Source: Bacillus niameyensis
GTDB lineage: Bacteria > Bacillota > Bacilli > Bacillales > Bacillaceae_C
DNA: 64,000 nt
NCBI RefSeq assembly: GCF_001375535.1
Contig: NZ_LN831197.1
Location: 3,941,586-4,005,585, forward strand
Reading direction: 5' to 3'
In this document: positions 35,163-44,910 of the stretch, one piece after another
How the letters are laid out: every line of letters begins with the position of its first letter
Position numbering within the stretch: position 1 is the stretch's first letter
Notes under the pieces: model-generated
What the model saw: the letters and a program-made list of their open reading frames with translations, nothing else
Told to the model about the DNA's origin: nothing
Database searches by the model: none
Program-made: the position numbers and the translations under genes

Positions 35163-37457
35163 ATGATTAAAAGAATCAAAGTAAGACCAAGGTTATTTTA
35201 TAAATATTTCTTGTCCTATTTGCTTGTCTTTATGATCCCTTACTTAACAATCAGTATTATTTTTTTTCAAATAGCTGTTGGAAATCTTGAAAAGCAAATA
35301 ATTCGGGCTAATATTAATCAGATTGAACAGATAAGGGATATAACTGATTCAAGATTAATAGAGCTAAATAATCTGGCTACAAGGATTTCTTTTGATTATC
35401 GCTTAACCCCATATAGACTAACTCAGCCTTATTTGGATGGGCAAGCGATAGAAGAGCTAATCCGCTATAAAGCGAATAGTTCTTTTATTGATGAGTTATT
35501 TTTGCATTTCCAGGGAAATCAAGAGTTGATTTATTCTACGAAGGGTACGAGTAATTTTTACACCTTTATTAATAGTAATTACAAGTTGGATGAAGAGAAT
35601 ATCAATAAATTAAAAACAGGGATGCAAACAAAAGCTGATCCGATAATCCAAACAATTGATAGTGCTTCCGACAATGATAAAAATCATCATCTATTGGCGT
35701 ATACCTACCCTTTGCCAATCAATAGTGTATCTTCATATGGCAGTGTAACTTTTTTAATAAAGGAAGCAACATTATCAAAGTTAATCCAAAATGCGTTGGG
35801 GGACTTTGAGGGAAATACCTTTATTTTAAATGGACAGAATGATCTGCTAGCCGTTGAGGGAAACGGAGAAATGCTTGATTTAGACTTTGTGAAAAATGTT
35901 TCTCTAACAGAATCAGGCATAATAAGTAAAGAACTTAATAATAAAAACTATTCCTTTTCTATTGTCCGTTCAATTATTAGTGATTGGACGTTTGTTACAG
36001 TACTGCCAACTGAACAATTTTATGGGAAAATGACTTCGTTAAAAAATTCAATTTTTATTATCTTGCTTGTAATAGCCTTAATAGGTATTGCAGTCGTTTG
36101 CTACTCATCCTTCAAACACTATAAGCCGATTGGGCATTTAGCGCAATTTCTTAGGAATAAAGATCGTTCTGAAACAAGCAATGGCAAAAAAAGTGAAATC
36201 GATTTAATCCGCAATAGAATTGAATCGATGTACGAAAGTAGTGAAAGGTTAAAAAAGGAAATAATCGCTCATAAACCTTTTGTAAAAGCTCAATTTTTGT
36301 CTAGCTTGCTCAAGGGTGAAAATAGTCATCAAAAATTAGATCAAGCATTAGTAAATGAGTTAAAAATACCCTTTGATGGATGTGCCTTTTTTGTGGTAGC
36401 GGTTTCCTATAAGGGAAAGATTAAAACCCAGGATACCATTCGCCAATGGGAACTGATTGTAGAAATGTTAGAAGAAATATCATTTCAAGAATGTAATGGA
36501 TATGGAGTAGAATTAACTCATGATTATACAATAGCTGTTATTGTCATGCTAAAGAATGGCTTAAAGCGCACTACTAAAGATAATCATTATCTATTTATAA
36601 ATGAATTAACAAATAGATTAAGAAATAATTGTTCTGTTATGCCCAGTGTTGGAATCGGCAAAATGTATGACGGGGTTCAGAAGATCAACCGTTCATTTAT
36701 CGAGGCGATCTCTTCCATAGAAAATAATTTACTAAATAACTCACAGAATCCTGTCTTTTTTGAAGAAATCTCTGAAGAGCATGGCAAGATGGTCTGGTTC
36801 TCTGAGGAAAGAAAGTTGAAATTAATCCAAAGCCTCAAACAAGGAGATTATATAGTAGCTAAGGAAACATTGGCGGAAATTTTCTCCACTTTAGTGAAAA
36901 CAAGCAAATCAAATTATCTGTTGAAATGCACATGCTACGATATTATAAATTCGATTTTGAAAACCAGTTCTGAATTGGAAATAGACCTTGAAGCGGATGA
37001 TATCAAGTCTCTATCTGAATTTCAGTCTTTAGAAGGTTTAGAGAGAAGCGCTGTTACTATTATAAAAAAAGTTTGTACGGCAGTTGAAAATAAGAAGGAA
37101 AGCCGTAATTATCGATTGCGTGACAACATTATGGACTATATTCAAAAACAATTCAAACAGCATCATTTAAGTTTAGAAAGCGTAGCGGAGTATTTTCAAA
37201 TTTCCAGTTCCTATCTTAGCCGCTTCATCAGAGAACAGACCGGGACAACATTTACACAATTTGTATGGGAATTACGTATTAAGAAATTCAAAGATCAATT
37301 AACAAATACAACTCGTCCAATTAAAGATATCGTCAAAGATGTTGGTTATTTAGATGTATCTAGTTTCACTAGAAAATTTAGAAAATCTGAAGGCTTAACT
37401 CCGACCGAATTTCGGGAACTTCATAGACAGAATTCGGATGGCAAAAAGGCACTATAG
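35163..37457 (+). CDS. Membrane-anchored AraC-family transcriptional regulator (YtdP/YesS type)
   Basis: 764-residue regulator. A transmembrane helix at about residues 14-37 and another at about 294-314 enclose an extracellular sensor region. A HAMP-like and long cytoplasmic linker follow, and the protein ends in an AraC double helix-turn-helix (SLESVAEYFQISSSYLSRF and IKDIVKDVGYLDVSSFTRKF). B. subtilis YtdP and YesS have the same design and sit beside LplA/YtcQ-type solute-binding genes, so it probably controls the lipoprotein genes downstream in response to an external carbohydrate. The ATG follows AAAGGGGGGAAGG. A strong terminator separates it from those genes. Confidence 0.85.
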   Translation: MIKRIKVRPRLFYKYFLSYLLVFMIPYLTISIIFFQIAVGNLEKQIIRANINQIEQIRDITDSRLIELNNLATRISFDYRLTPYRLTQPYLDGQAIEELIRYKANSSFIDELFLHFQGNQELIYSTKGTSNFYTFINSNYKLDEENINKLKTGMQTKADPIIQTIDSASDNDKNHHLLAYTYPLPINSVSSYGSVTFLIKEATLSKLIQNALGDFEGNTFILNGQNDLLAVEGNGEMLDLDFVKNVSLTESGIISKELNNKNYSFSIVRSIISDWTFVTVLPTEQFYGKMTSLKNSIFIILLVIALIGIAVVCYSSFKHYKPIGHLAQFLRNKDRSETSNGKKSEIDLIRNRIESMYESSERLKKEIIAHKPFVKAQFLSSLLKGENSHQKLDQALVNELKIPFDGCAFFVVAVSYKGKIKTQDTIRQWELIVEMLEEISFQECNGYGVELTHDYTIAVIVMLKNGLKRTTKDNHYLFINELTNRLRNNCSVMPSVGIGKMYDGVQKINRSFIEAISSIENNLLNNSQNPVFFEEISEEHGKMVWFSEERKLKLIQSLKQGDYIVAKETLAEIFSTLVKTSKSNYLLKCTCYDIINSILKTSSELEIDLEADDIKSLSEFQSLEGLERSAVTIIKKVCTAVENKKESRNYRLRDNIMDYIQKQFKQHHLSLESVAEYFQISSSYLSRFIREQTGTTFTQFVWELRIKKFKDQLTNTTRPIKDIVKDVGYLDVSSFTRKFRKSEGLTPTEFRELHRQNSDGKKAL

Positions 37458-37475
37458 AATATTATTATGATCGAG

Positions 37476-37526
37476 AAGGCTTCTCATGCTTGCTAGAAAC
37501 GGACAAGCATGGAAAGCCTTTTTTGT
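37476..37526 (+). terminator. Intrinsic terminator after the AraC-type regulator gene
   Basis: AAGGCTTCTCATGCTTG pairs with CAAGCATGGAAAGCCTT, with one interruption, and is followed by TTTTTT. Confidence 0.85.
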
Positions 37527-37619
37527 ATATTAGACCTGTGCCAATTTTAAGGTGACTGTGCAATTTGTTACATCATAGGCTTGATTATTAACACTTTCTA
37601 GATTTGTAAATAGGGTAAA

Positions 37620-37679
37620 AGCCGTTTGCAAACTCGTTTTGCAAGTAGCAAAATTGGCATATTAAGAATATGAACGGCT
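37620..37679. promoter_or_regulatory. Nested palindromes upstream of the metallophosphoesterase-lipoprotein genes
   Basis: AGCCGTT (37620-37626) and AACGGCT (37673-37679) form an outer stem. Inside are GTTTGCAAAC (37624-37633), TTGCAAA...TTTGCAA (37626-37644), TTTTGC-AAGTA-GCAAAA and CATATT-AAG-AATATG (37658-37672). Several of these are mutually exclusive as RNA folds. It could be an operator array for the adjacent AraC-type regulator or a structured 5' leader. The rest of the 341-bp gap holds the upstream terminator and a ribosome site. Confidence 0.5.
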
Positions 37680-37798
37680 CATGTCATTTCCAATTAGGTC
37701 ATGATAGACTATGCACACTGAGTGAATTCTGAAAATACAAAAGAGTATAAAAGGTATTTTTCACTCAACAAACTGGTGTTAAGGGGGAATACAACAAA

Positions 37799-38692
37799 AT
37801 GATTCGCTTTCTTTTTATCACGGATACACATATCGGAGCTGACTCAATGGAATTTCATCAACAGCCGGCCTATGCGAAAAAAGTTAAGCAACTGCTTTTC
37901 CATCTTAGAGAGCAAATTGAGAACTGCTCTATTGATTTCATCATTCATGGTGGCGATCTTGTTCACACATGCAAGCCGCAATTTATTCGTGAGGCGTATA
38001 ACTTGTTTAAGTTTTCTGTTCCAACATATTTATGTTTAGGTAATCATGATTTAGACGATCCCAATGCATTAAATATTTGGCTAAATTATGCATCTGAATT
38101 ATTTATAAGTGATTCTCCAAATTATGAGATTGTGACTGATACATGTGTTATTCATGTTTATCCAAATCATTGGGAAAGCGAAAGAGCATTTTATTGGGGA
38201 GAAATACAGGAACCTTTTTTATCCGAAGAGCAAATTAAACAATTAGAAGCAAATTTACAAAAAAATATGGATAAAGTTCACCTGTTAGTAACACATAGTC
38301 CAATTTTCGGAATGAGTACGGAACAAAGTAAACTTAGTCAAGTGATCCATGAACCACCCGCATCATTTCGAAATTCCATAACAAAATTGACACAGAAATA
38401 TCCTCATTTGAAGGTAGTGTTATCGGGACATAATCATCTTAATACATTAAAAGTATCAGATGATTGCGTTTATATGACGGGGAGTTCCTTTATAGAGACA
38501 CCGTTCGAGTACAAATTGGTTGAAGTTGATAAAAGTCATATAAAAATTTCAACATGCAGAATTAATCCATCTGAATTGGATTTTGTAGCTGAGTATAATC
38601 ATGAAAGGCAGTATGTGCAAGGAAGGGAACAAGATCGGGAGTTAGTGATGGATTTAGAGATGCGCCAACAGATTACACGAGGAGGGTTATGA
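37799..38692 (+). CDS. Calcineurin-like metallophosphoesterase
   Basis: 297-residue dimetal phosphoesterase. All five motifs are intact: DTHIG (residues 9-13), HGGDLVH, GNHD, VTHSP and SGHNH. No signal peptide is present, so it should act in the cytoplasm, for instance on a phosphorylated or phosphodiester product imported by the neighbouring system; this is inference. The ATG follows TTAAGGGGG. It overlaps the first lipoprotein gene by 4 bp, so the two are coupled. Confidence 0.82.
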   Translation: MIRFLFITDTHIGADSMEFHQQPAYAKKVKQLLFHLREQIENCSIDFIIHGGDLVHTCKPQFIREAYNLFKFSVPTYLCLGNHDLDDPNALNIWLNYASELFISDSPNYEIVTDTCVIHVYPNHWESERAFYWGEIQEPFLSEEQIKQLEANLQKNMDKVHLLVTHSPIFGMSTEQSKLSQVIHEPPASFRNSITKLTQKYPHLKVVLSGHNHLNTLKVSDDCVYMTGSSFIETPFEYKLVEVDKSHIKISTCRINPSELDFVAEYNHERQYVQGREQDRELVMDLEMRQQITRGGL

Positions 38693-40293
38693 TGAGATCC
38701 AGAAAATTAATGATTATAATTATAGCGGCAGTATTAATAATATTAGCGGCATGTAGCAATAAAGAGGCAGGGTCAGATGTAAATGAAGAGAAGGTTGCGA
38801 ATTTTAATAAAACAGGATTTCCAGTTGTAAACAAACCAATTACTATTGAATTTATGACGGGAAAATCTCCGCTAACATCTGATGATTACAACCAAGTCCT
38901 TGTTTGGAAAGAGTACGAGAAAATGACCAATATTCATATTGATTGGGGACTAGTTCCAAATGAAGGATTAGCGGAAAAAAGAAACATTTCACTGGCAACT
39001 GGGAAATATCCTGAAGTTCTTTACAGTGCAGGGGTACCAAATGCAGATATACTAAAGTACGGGGAACAAGGTATTTTCCTAGAACTCAGCGATTTAATAG
39101 ATGAGCATATGCCTAATTTGAAAAGGTTATTTGAGGAATATCCGGAAATCAAAATGGGACTTACATTTCCAGATGGGAAAATTTATTCTCTACCCACTAT
39201 TTATTCGCCGGATTATACCTCCATCCTTGTTGTTAACAGGCCGTGGATTAAAGAAGATTGGCTTGAACAGTTAGGCATGGACATACCACAAACAACGGAT
39301 GAGTTTTATAACTACCTAAAGAAAGTTAAGGAAACCGATTTAAATGGTGATGGCAGCAATAATGAAATTCCTTTTGGCTCTACTACAATTGCGACATTGT
39401 TATATTACTTAAATGGTTCCTTTGGGGTTGGGAATAGAGGGATAAGGCACTCGTTTTTAGATATGGACCCCGAAACGAATGAATTACGTTTTTATCGTAT
39501 TTCGGATCGATATAAAGAACTTTTGCAATATGTAAACAAACTTTATGAGGAAGGGTTAATTGAGCAAAATATATATTCAATAGAAGAAATGCAGTTCCAA
39601 GCAACTGGATCAGAAGGATTGTATGGCAGCTCTGTTACGTCAAACCCAGAAAGTCGATGGGGAATTGAAGGAGAATATGTTGGCATGGAGCCGTTAACAG
39701 GACCACATGGCGATAAAATGCATGCTTATATAGGTTCCCCATTATCCCATACGGGAAGTTTTATCATAACAGATAAGAATAAACATCCAGAAGCTACAGC
39801 CCGTTGGATGGACTATTTTTATAGTGATGAAGGTGCAAGATTATTTTTTATGGGGTTGAAAGACAAGACCTATAAGGAAGATGAAAATGGTGAACTTGAG
39901 TATGTTGATGAAATCACAAATAATCCAGATGGAAAAACAATTCAACAGGCACAAAGTGAATATTTTACTTGGCTAGGTGGAGGCTATCCAGGTATTGTAA
40001 AAAAAGATTACTTCAAAAGTTTGCCTTCTTCATTAGAGGCAACCGAAAAATTAAAGCCCTATTTAATTGATGAAGTATGGTCTACATTTATCTATACACA
40101 AGAAGAAGGCAAAAAGTTATTGCCGTTAGAAACTGATATTGCAAAATACGCCAATGAAATGAGTGACAAATTTATAACCGGGACTATTTCCTTTGAACAA
40201 TGGGATGAATACGTTAAGGAAATAAAAAAATTAGGCTTAGACGAATATATGAAAATCCAAAATGCAGCGTACGAAAGATATAAAAATAGTTAG
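38689..40293 (+). CDS. Extracellular solute-binding lipoprotein (LplA/AlgQ-like family 1)
   Basis: 534-residue lipoprotein with a hydrophobic signal and the lipobox LAAC (Cys22). The mature part has the two-domain family 1 binding-protein fold. DLNGDGSNNE resembles the EF-hand-like calcium loop seen in large oligosaccharide-binding proteins such as AlgQ, which supports a polymeric or oligomeric carbohydrate ligand. The start overlaps the phosphoesterase stop and has GAGGAGGG in front. A close paralog follows immediately, and no permease gene is adjacent, which is unusual for this family. Confidence 0.85.
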   Translation: MMRSRKLMIIIIAAVLIILAACSNKEAGSDVNEEKVANFNKTGFPVVNKPITIEFMTGKSPLTSDDYNQVLVWKEYEKMTNIHIDWGLVPNEGLAEKRNISLATGKYPEVLYSAGVPNADILKYGEQGIFLELSDLIDEHMPNLKRLFEEYPEIKMGLTFPDGKIYSLPTIYSPDYTSILVVNRPWIKEDWLEQLGMDIPQTTDEFYNYLKKVKETDLNGDGSNNEIPFGSTTIATLLYYLNGSFGVGNRGIRHSFLDMDPETNELRFYRISDRYKELLQYVNKLYEEGLIEQNIYSIEEMQFQATGSEGLYGSSVTSNPESRWGIEGEYVGMEPLTGPHGDKMHAYIGSPLSHTGSFIITDKNKHPEATARWMDYFYSDEGARLFFMGLKDKTYKEDENGELEYVDEITNNPDGKTIQQAQSEYFTWLGGGYPGIVKKDYFKSLPSSLEATEKLKPYLIDEVWSTFIYTQEEGKKLLPLETDIAKYANEMSDKFITGTISFEQWDEYVKEIKKLGLDEYMKIQNAAYERYKNS

Positions 40294-40416
40294 CGTTGGA
40301 GAAGGGGACGGTCTTCCTAATCCAAAATACGACTATAATATCGCTACTACTCAGAATGATAGTAATGCATTCCAACCTTTGAAAGATTAATGGAAATATT
40401 AAAGGGAGTGAAAGGA

Positions 40417-42072
40417 TTGAACGTAAGTAAATTATTATTTTTAGTAGGGATTACATTGTTATTGCTTGTTAGTGCTTGTAGTAATGGCAATTCGGAAAAG
40501 GTGGATAATGAGAAAAACGAACCCAATACTACTAACCCTACAAAAGAGGGCACTGCTGAGGTACAAGAAAATTTTAATGAGATGGGTATGCCTATAGTGA
40601 ATGAACCGATCACACTCCATTTTATGACAGGAAAGCCGCCTTTAACAGCAGAAGATTACAATGAAGTTTTAATATGGAAAAAGTATGCGGAAATGACAAA
40701 TATTAATATTGATTGGGGGTTAACTCCAAGAGAAGGACTTGAGGAAAAAAGGAACTTGTCTTTGGCGAGTGGGGAATATCCAGAAGTATTTTATTCATCG
40801 GGTCTTCTTGATACGGATCTATATAAATATGGTAGACAAGGTGTTTTTATTCAGTTAAATGATTTAATTGATGAGTATATGCCAAATTTAAAAGCTCTAT
40901 TTGAACAGTACCCAGAAATTAAAAAGGGAATGACCTTTCCAGATGGAAGTATTTATTCATTGCCAACAATTTACTCTCCCGATTTTATCTCTGTTACGAG
41001 TCATACAAAGCCTTATATTAAGAAGGATTGGTTGGAACAGCTTGGAATGGAAGTTCCTCAAACGACAGAGGAATTTTACCAATATCTAAAAAAAGTTAAA
41101 GAAACGGATTTAAATGGGAATGGAAAACATGATGAAATTCCGTTTGGCTCTACTAATATAGCAACTTTAGAGTTTTATTTAAAAGGATCATTTGACGTTG
41201 GGAACAGAGGCAGTAGGCATTCCTTCCTTGACGTAGACCCTGAAAGAGGAGATTTGCGCTTTTTCCGAATATCAGAAAGTTATAAAGAGTTACTGCAGTT
41301 CATGAATAAGCTTTTTTCGGAGGGATTAATTGAAGAAAAAATTTTTTCAATTGATGAAAACCAATTTCAGGCAACCGGATCGGAAGGATTCTATGGCAGT
41401 ACTGTAACAACAAATCCTGAAACACGTTGGGGAGTAAAGGATGAATATGTAGGTATGCCTGCTCTTAAAGGTCCAAAAGGGGATCAAAAATGGGTTTATG
41501 TCACATCTTCACTAGCTAATAAAGGCGGATTTGCCATTACGGATAAAAATAATAATCCGGAAGCAACGGTTCGTTGGATGGATTATTTTTATGGGGATGA
41601 AGGAACCAAATTATATTTTATGGGGATAGAAGGAGAGACCTATCAAGTAACAGCCGATGGAGAAATAGAGTATATGGATCATATTACCGATCCCCCGGAA
41701 GGAATTACGATGCAACAAGCACAAAGACCTTATTTAACTTATTTAGGGGGCGGATATCCCGGAATAGTGAAACAAGAATTTTTCAAAGGTGCAGAAAGTC
41801 TACCTTCTTCAATTGAGGCAACCAAGGAATTTGAAAAATATATTATCGATGATGTTTGGCCGGATTTCACGTATACTTCAGATGAATATGATAAACTTAT
41901 TCCACTGCAAACAGATATTCATAAGTATGCGGATGAAATGAGGGATAAATTCATCTCAGGTGATGCTTCCTTTTCCGAATGGGATAAATATGTTGAGACG
42001 ATAGAAAGAATGGGCCTCGATAAATATATGGAAATCCAAAAACAGGCTTATGAAAGATACAAAAACAGTTAA
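40417..42072 (+). CDS. Extracellular solute-binding lipoprotein, paralog of the preceding gene
   Basis: 551-residue lipoprotein with lipobox VSAC (Cys21), closely similar over its whole length to the product of 38689-40293. Shared segments include IEFMTGK/LHFMTGK, TYSL-type FPDG, SRHSFLD, FQATGSEG and AYERYKNS at the C terminus; the calcium-type loop is DLNGNGKHDE. I chose TTG 40417, 8 bp after AAAGGGAG; an in-frame ATG at 40390 lies before that ribosome site. The pair looks like a tandem duplication with divergence of the linker after the signal. The ligand is unknown. Confidence 0.84.
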   Translation: MNVSKLLFLVGITLLLLVSACSNGNSEKVDNEKNEPNTTNPTKEGTAEVQENFNEMGMPIVNEPITLHFMTGKPPLTAEDYNEVLIWKKYAEMTNINIDWGLTPREGLEEKRNLSLASGEYPEVFYSSGLLDTDLYKYGRQGVFIQLNDLIDEYMPNLKALFEQYPEIKKGMTFPDGSIYSLPTIYSPDFISVTSHTKPYIKKDWLEQLGMEVPQTTEEFYQYLKKVKETDLNGNGKHDEIPFGSTNIATLEFYLKGSFDVGNRGSRHSFLDVDPERGDLRFFRISESYKELLQFMNKLFSEGLIEEKIFSIDENQFQATGSEGFYGSTVTTNPETRWGVKDEYVGMPALKGPKGDQKWVYVTSSLANKGGFAITDKNNNPEATVRWMDYFYGDEGTKLYFMGIEGETYQVTADGEIEYMDHITDPPEGITMQQAQRPYLTYLGGGYPGIVKQEFFKGAESLPSSIEATKEFEKYIIDDVWPDFTYTSDEYDKLIPLQTDIHKYADEMRDKFISGDASFSEWDKYVETIERMGLDKYMEIQKQAYERYKNS

Positions 42073-42691
42073 TTTAACCCCAAAGTCAGTAGCTGACAAC
42101 AAAAAGTAAATTTGCTAAAAAATGTAGCATTGATTTTTTCCAGAATAAAGAGTACTATAAATATACAAGCTACGTTGCTCGTAACTTTAATTAAGTTTTT
42201 CACCTAGTTAGAATTTAGGGAGTTTTACATTGAAACTGAAATGACAAATCTCTGTCTATAAGACATGGAGGACAGGCAGGAAGGTTTCTGCAAACACCCA
42301 CTTTAAAAAAGTGGTGTTTAAAACTTCATTAAGCAAGATACGGCAAATGTGGCTTCTAAACAAGTCAATCAAACCAGTCTCTTTACGGGGCTGGTTTTTT
42401 ACTTTTCTAAGAGAAACATTGATAGAACCGATACTGATTGCCTATTGAATATTACAATTATTCTATATATTATTCTATTTAGAATAGTCGAGAATCTAGC
42501 AAATAGTCGTTTCTGTATTCGTAATATTACTAAGTGTAACACCGGCTAGCTTCAGCCATTACATAGTCTATCCATCAAGATATGTCGGATTTTATTTAGA
42601 AAGAAAGGAGAATGCGATGGAGAGAACGTCGTTTTTTATTTTTACACATGATACTTAGTTAAGTAATATCAAATAATAAGGAGTTGCTTTA
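42073..42691. other. 619-bp intergenic region with hairpins, a terminator and a possible 13-codon leader frame
   Basis: A perfect hairpin AACACCCACTTT/AAAGTGGTGTT lies near 42294-42320. An intrinsic terminator AAACCAG...CTGGTTTTTT is at 42371-42400, and TATTCT-ATTT-AGAATA lies near 42472-42487. At 42617 an ATG with AAAGGAG 6 bp upstream opens a 13-codon frame (MERTSFFIFTHDT) that stops at 42658, 34 bp before the next gene. The upstream hairpin plus terminator could be a riboswitch-like leader, but I recognise no known class. The 66-codon frame at 42349-42549 runs through the terminator and is not credible. Confidence 0.4.
42371..42400 (+). terminator. Intrinsic terminator between the second lipoprotein gene and the secreted hydrolase gene
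   Basis: AAACCAG and CTGGTTT enclose CTCTTTACGGGG-type loop sequence and are followed by a T run. Confidence 0.7.
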
Positions 42692-44551
42692 ATGTCAATT
42701 GTTAAGAAGGGATTGTTTTTAGCAGCTATTATCATGCTCGTGTTATTAATTGGAATTGGTAGCCAATCAATCGGAATAACTTCAGCAAAAAATAATAACA
42801 AATCCAGTAATGATGATAAAGTAACTTTTTCTGTAGATTTAAAAGGGGGAAAAATCCCTAAAAATCCAAAATCTACAATCGAATTAGTATGTGGCGATAC
42901 AACAGCAGCAAAAGGAAATTTAACTCCTGGCAATAAATCGATAACAAAGAAACATTCTGTAGTAGGCGAGCTTTGCGAAATTCGCATCGATGCAAAAAAG
43001 AACGAAATTATAGGTGATGAAGTCACATTCACTATTAGTCAGGATGGAGAGGTATTAGCTCAGAAGGTTACGTATCCAAAGGGGAAAAAGGCGATATCAA
43101 CTGATTTTACCGTTCCTAACGGTGAAATTGAAGTGAATGTAACTCATGAATTCATCAATGGAGAGATTGGAACGGAACTTCGGGTTATGTCCTGGAATAT
43201 TTGGGGTGGTGGTCGCGAAGCAGGTGGTAATGAGAATGTGGAGCAATTAATCGAGTATATTAGTGAAGCAGATCCAGATGTTCTTTTCACAATTGAAACA
43301 TACCAGTCCGGTGAAAAAATACTAGATGGATTGAACGCCAGACTTCCAGAAGACCGACAGTATCATGCCTTCAAAGTAACAAGACAGGAAGTCCATCAAC
43401 CAGAAAATGATAATTTGTGGATTTATAGCCGGTATCCAATCGTGGAAGAATATCCAGTTGCACATTATTCCGGGCTAATGAATGATTTCCATTTTGGTGG
43501 AGGGAAGATTGCATTACCGAATGGTCAGCAAGTAAATGTTTTTAATACTTGGATTTACCATGAAGATTGGGCATGGGGGCATACAAACACAACGGTAGGG
43601 GAAATAAAATACGGCTTGCCACGAACTTATACAAATGCCGAGGTTGTCGCGACAGATCTTGTTCGGAGGATAAAGCATATTAGAACAATCTTGAATGAAA
43701 CAATTCCTGCTTATTTGAAGGATGATTCTTCACCGATCATTATGGCGGGTGATTTTAATACACTTTCTCATGAGGATTGGAGTGAGCGTTTCGCTGATGC
43801 TCCGGGACATGAAGGACTTGTATTGCAATGGCCGGTTACACAATTAATGGAGGAAGCTGGTTTTCAGGATTCCTACCGCTGGGCTTATCCGGATGCAGGA
43901 AGATTCCCAGGGAATACATGGAGTCCATATCACGGCAATGGATTAGCACCCGGAAGGATTGATTACATTTGGACTTCTGGTGAGCAAATGAGAATCCTTG
44001 ATTCGACCGTTTTAGACAAGCGATTGCCTGAGCATCAAAACGAGGAGCATCCATTTTACTCAGATCACGCAGCAGTCGTAACAGATATGATGATTCGAGA
44101 TATTGAAAACCTCCCGCAACCTGAGGAGCCTGAGATTAAATACGTCCCGCAAGATCAAATGAAAGCAACTTCGACTAGTGAGCATGTCGGATATGAAGCA
44201 TCGAAAGCAATTGATGGTAATCTAAAAACATTTTGGCATTCTGAATGGGACCCACGTCCACCACTGCCACAAGCGATTACTTTAGATCTCGGTGACACCT
44301 ATGATGTTACGGGACTAAGCTATCAAACACGTGCTGACTTTAAGCCAGATGGAATTATTACTGAGTACAATATTTATGCAAGCACGGATGGGGAAAAGTT
44401 TGCTAAAGTAGCGAGTGGCACTTGGGAAGAAGATTATGCGTTAAAGATTGCTGAATTTGAAGCGTCTGACGTTCGCTATATTAGGCTTGAGGCCATTGCA
44501 TCTAGTGGCTTAGTGGCATCTGCTGCTGATATTAAGATTCATCGAAAGTAA
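42692..44551 (+). CDS. Secreted endonuclease/exonuclease/phosphatase-family enzyme with F5/8 type C domain
   Basis: 619-residue exported protein with an N-terminal signal or anchor (residues 5-30). After a beta-rich spacer comes an EEP catalytic domain at about residues 168-465: MSWNIWGGG, ETYQ, MAGDFNTLSHEDW, GRIDYIW and SDHAAV hold the metal and catalytic residues. A discoidin (F5/8 type C) domain at about residues 490-618 is likely to bind carbohydrate. EEP enzymes cut phosphodiesters in nucleic acids, sphingolipids or inositol phosphates, and the substrate here is not determined. The ATG follows AAGGAG. Its position after the binding lipoproteins suggests extracellular release of a phosphorylated sugar. 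Confidence 0.85.
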   Translation: MSIVKKGLFLAAIIMLVLLIGIGSQSIGITSAKNNNKSSNDDKVTFSVDLKGGKIPKNPKSTIELVCGDTTAAKGNLTPGNKSITKKHSVVGELCEIRIDAKKNEIIGDEVTFTISQDGEVLAQKVTYPKGKKAISTDFTVPNGEIEVNVTHEFINGEIGTELRVMSWNIWGGGREAGGNENVEQLIEYISEADPDVLFTIETYQSGEKILDGLNARLPEDRQYHAFKVTRQEVHQPENDNLWIYSRYPIVEEYPVAHYSGLMNDFHFGGGKIALPNGQQVNVFNTWIYHEDWAWGHTNTTVGEIKYGLPRTYTNAEVVATDLVRRIKHIRTILNETIPAYLKDDSSPIIMAGDFNTLSHEDWSERFADAPGHEGLVLQWPVTQLMEEAGFQDSYRWAYPDAGRFPGNTWSPYHGNGLAPGRIDYIWTSGEQMRILDSTVLDKRLPEHQNEEHPFYSDHAAVVTDMMIRDIENLPQPEEPEIKYVPQDQMKATSTSEHVGYEASKAIDGNLKTFWHSEWDPRPPLPQAITLDLGDTYDVTGLSYQTRADFKPDGIITEYNIYASTDGEKFAKVASGTWEEDYALKIAEFEASDVRYIRLEAIASSGLVASAADIKIHRK

Positions 44552-44667
44552 AGAGTTAATGTTATCAAATAAATAGACACACTTGTATAAAATCCATCTT
44601 GTCCCTAACTCATCTTTATGGTACATTTATGTTATCGTTTTATGCTCGTTTGCAGGGAGGGATTTCG

Positions 44668-44898
44668 ATGCATGCTTTATTCATAACTTTATTAATTATT
44701 GACGCTGTTGCTCTAATTGGTGTTGTCTTACTTCAGTCAGGGAAAAGTGCAGGACTTTCTGGTGCGATTTCCGGCGGAGCAGAGCAATTATTTGGGAAGC
44801 AAAAAGCTCGGGGAATGGACTTAATTCTCCATCGAATTACAGTAGTACTTTCTGTTTTGTTTTTTCTATTTGCGATTGCCGTGATTATGGTTGAATAA
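44668..44898 (+). CDS. secG: Preprotein translocase subunit SecG
   Basis: 76-residue membrane component of the SecYEG channel. Two transmembrane helices (about residues 2-20 and 53-74) flank the conserved [26 protein letters not shown] loop, given here in one description as SGKSAGLSG plus [10 protein letters not shown] chose ATG 44668 after GCAGGGAGGG; a longer frame upstream lacks a ribosome site. It begins the standard secG-est-rnr-smpB-ssrA block. A terminator follows, so it is transcribed separately from est. Confidence 0.94.
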   Translation: MHALFITLLIIDAVALIGVVLLQSGKSAGLSGAISGGAEQLFGKQKARGMDLILHRITVVLSVLFFLFAIAVIMVE

Positions 44899-44910
44899 TA
44901 ATCAATAGAT

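Noticed and set aside
42349-42549. 66-codon forward frame in the gap before the secreted hydrolase
   Set aside because: It crosses an intrinsic terminator, has no ribosome site and has no protein-like composition.
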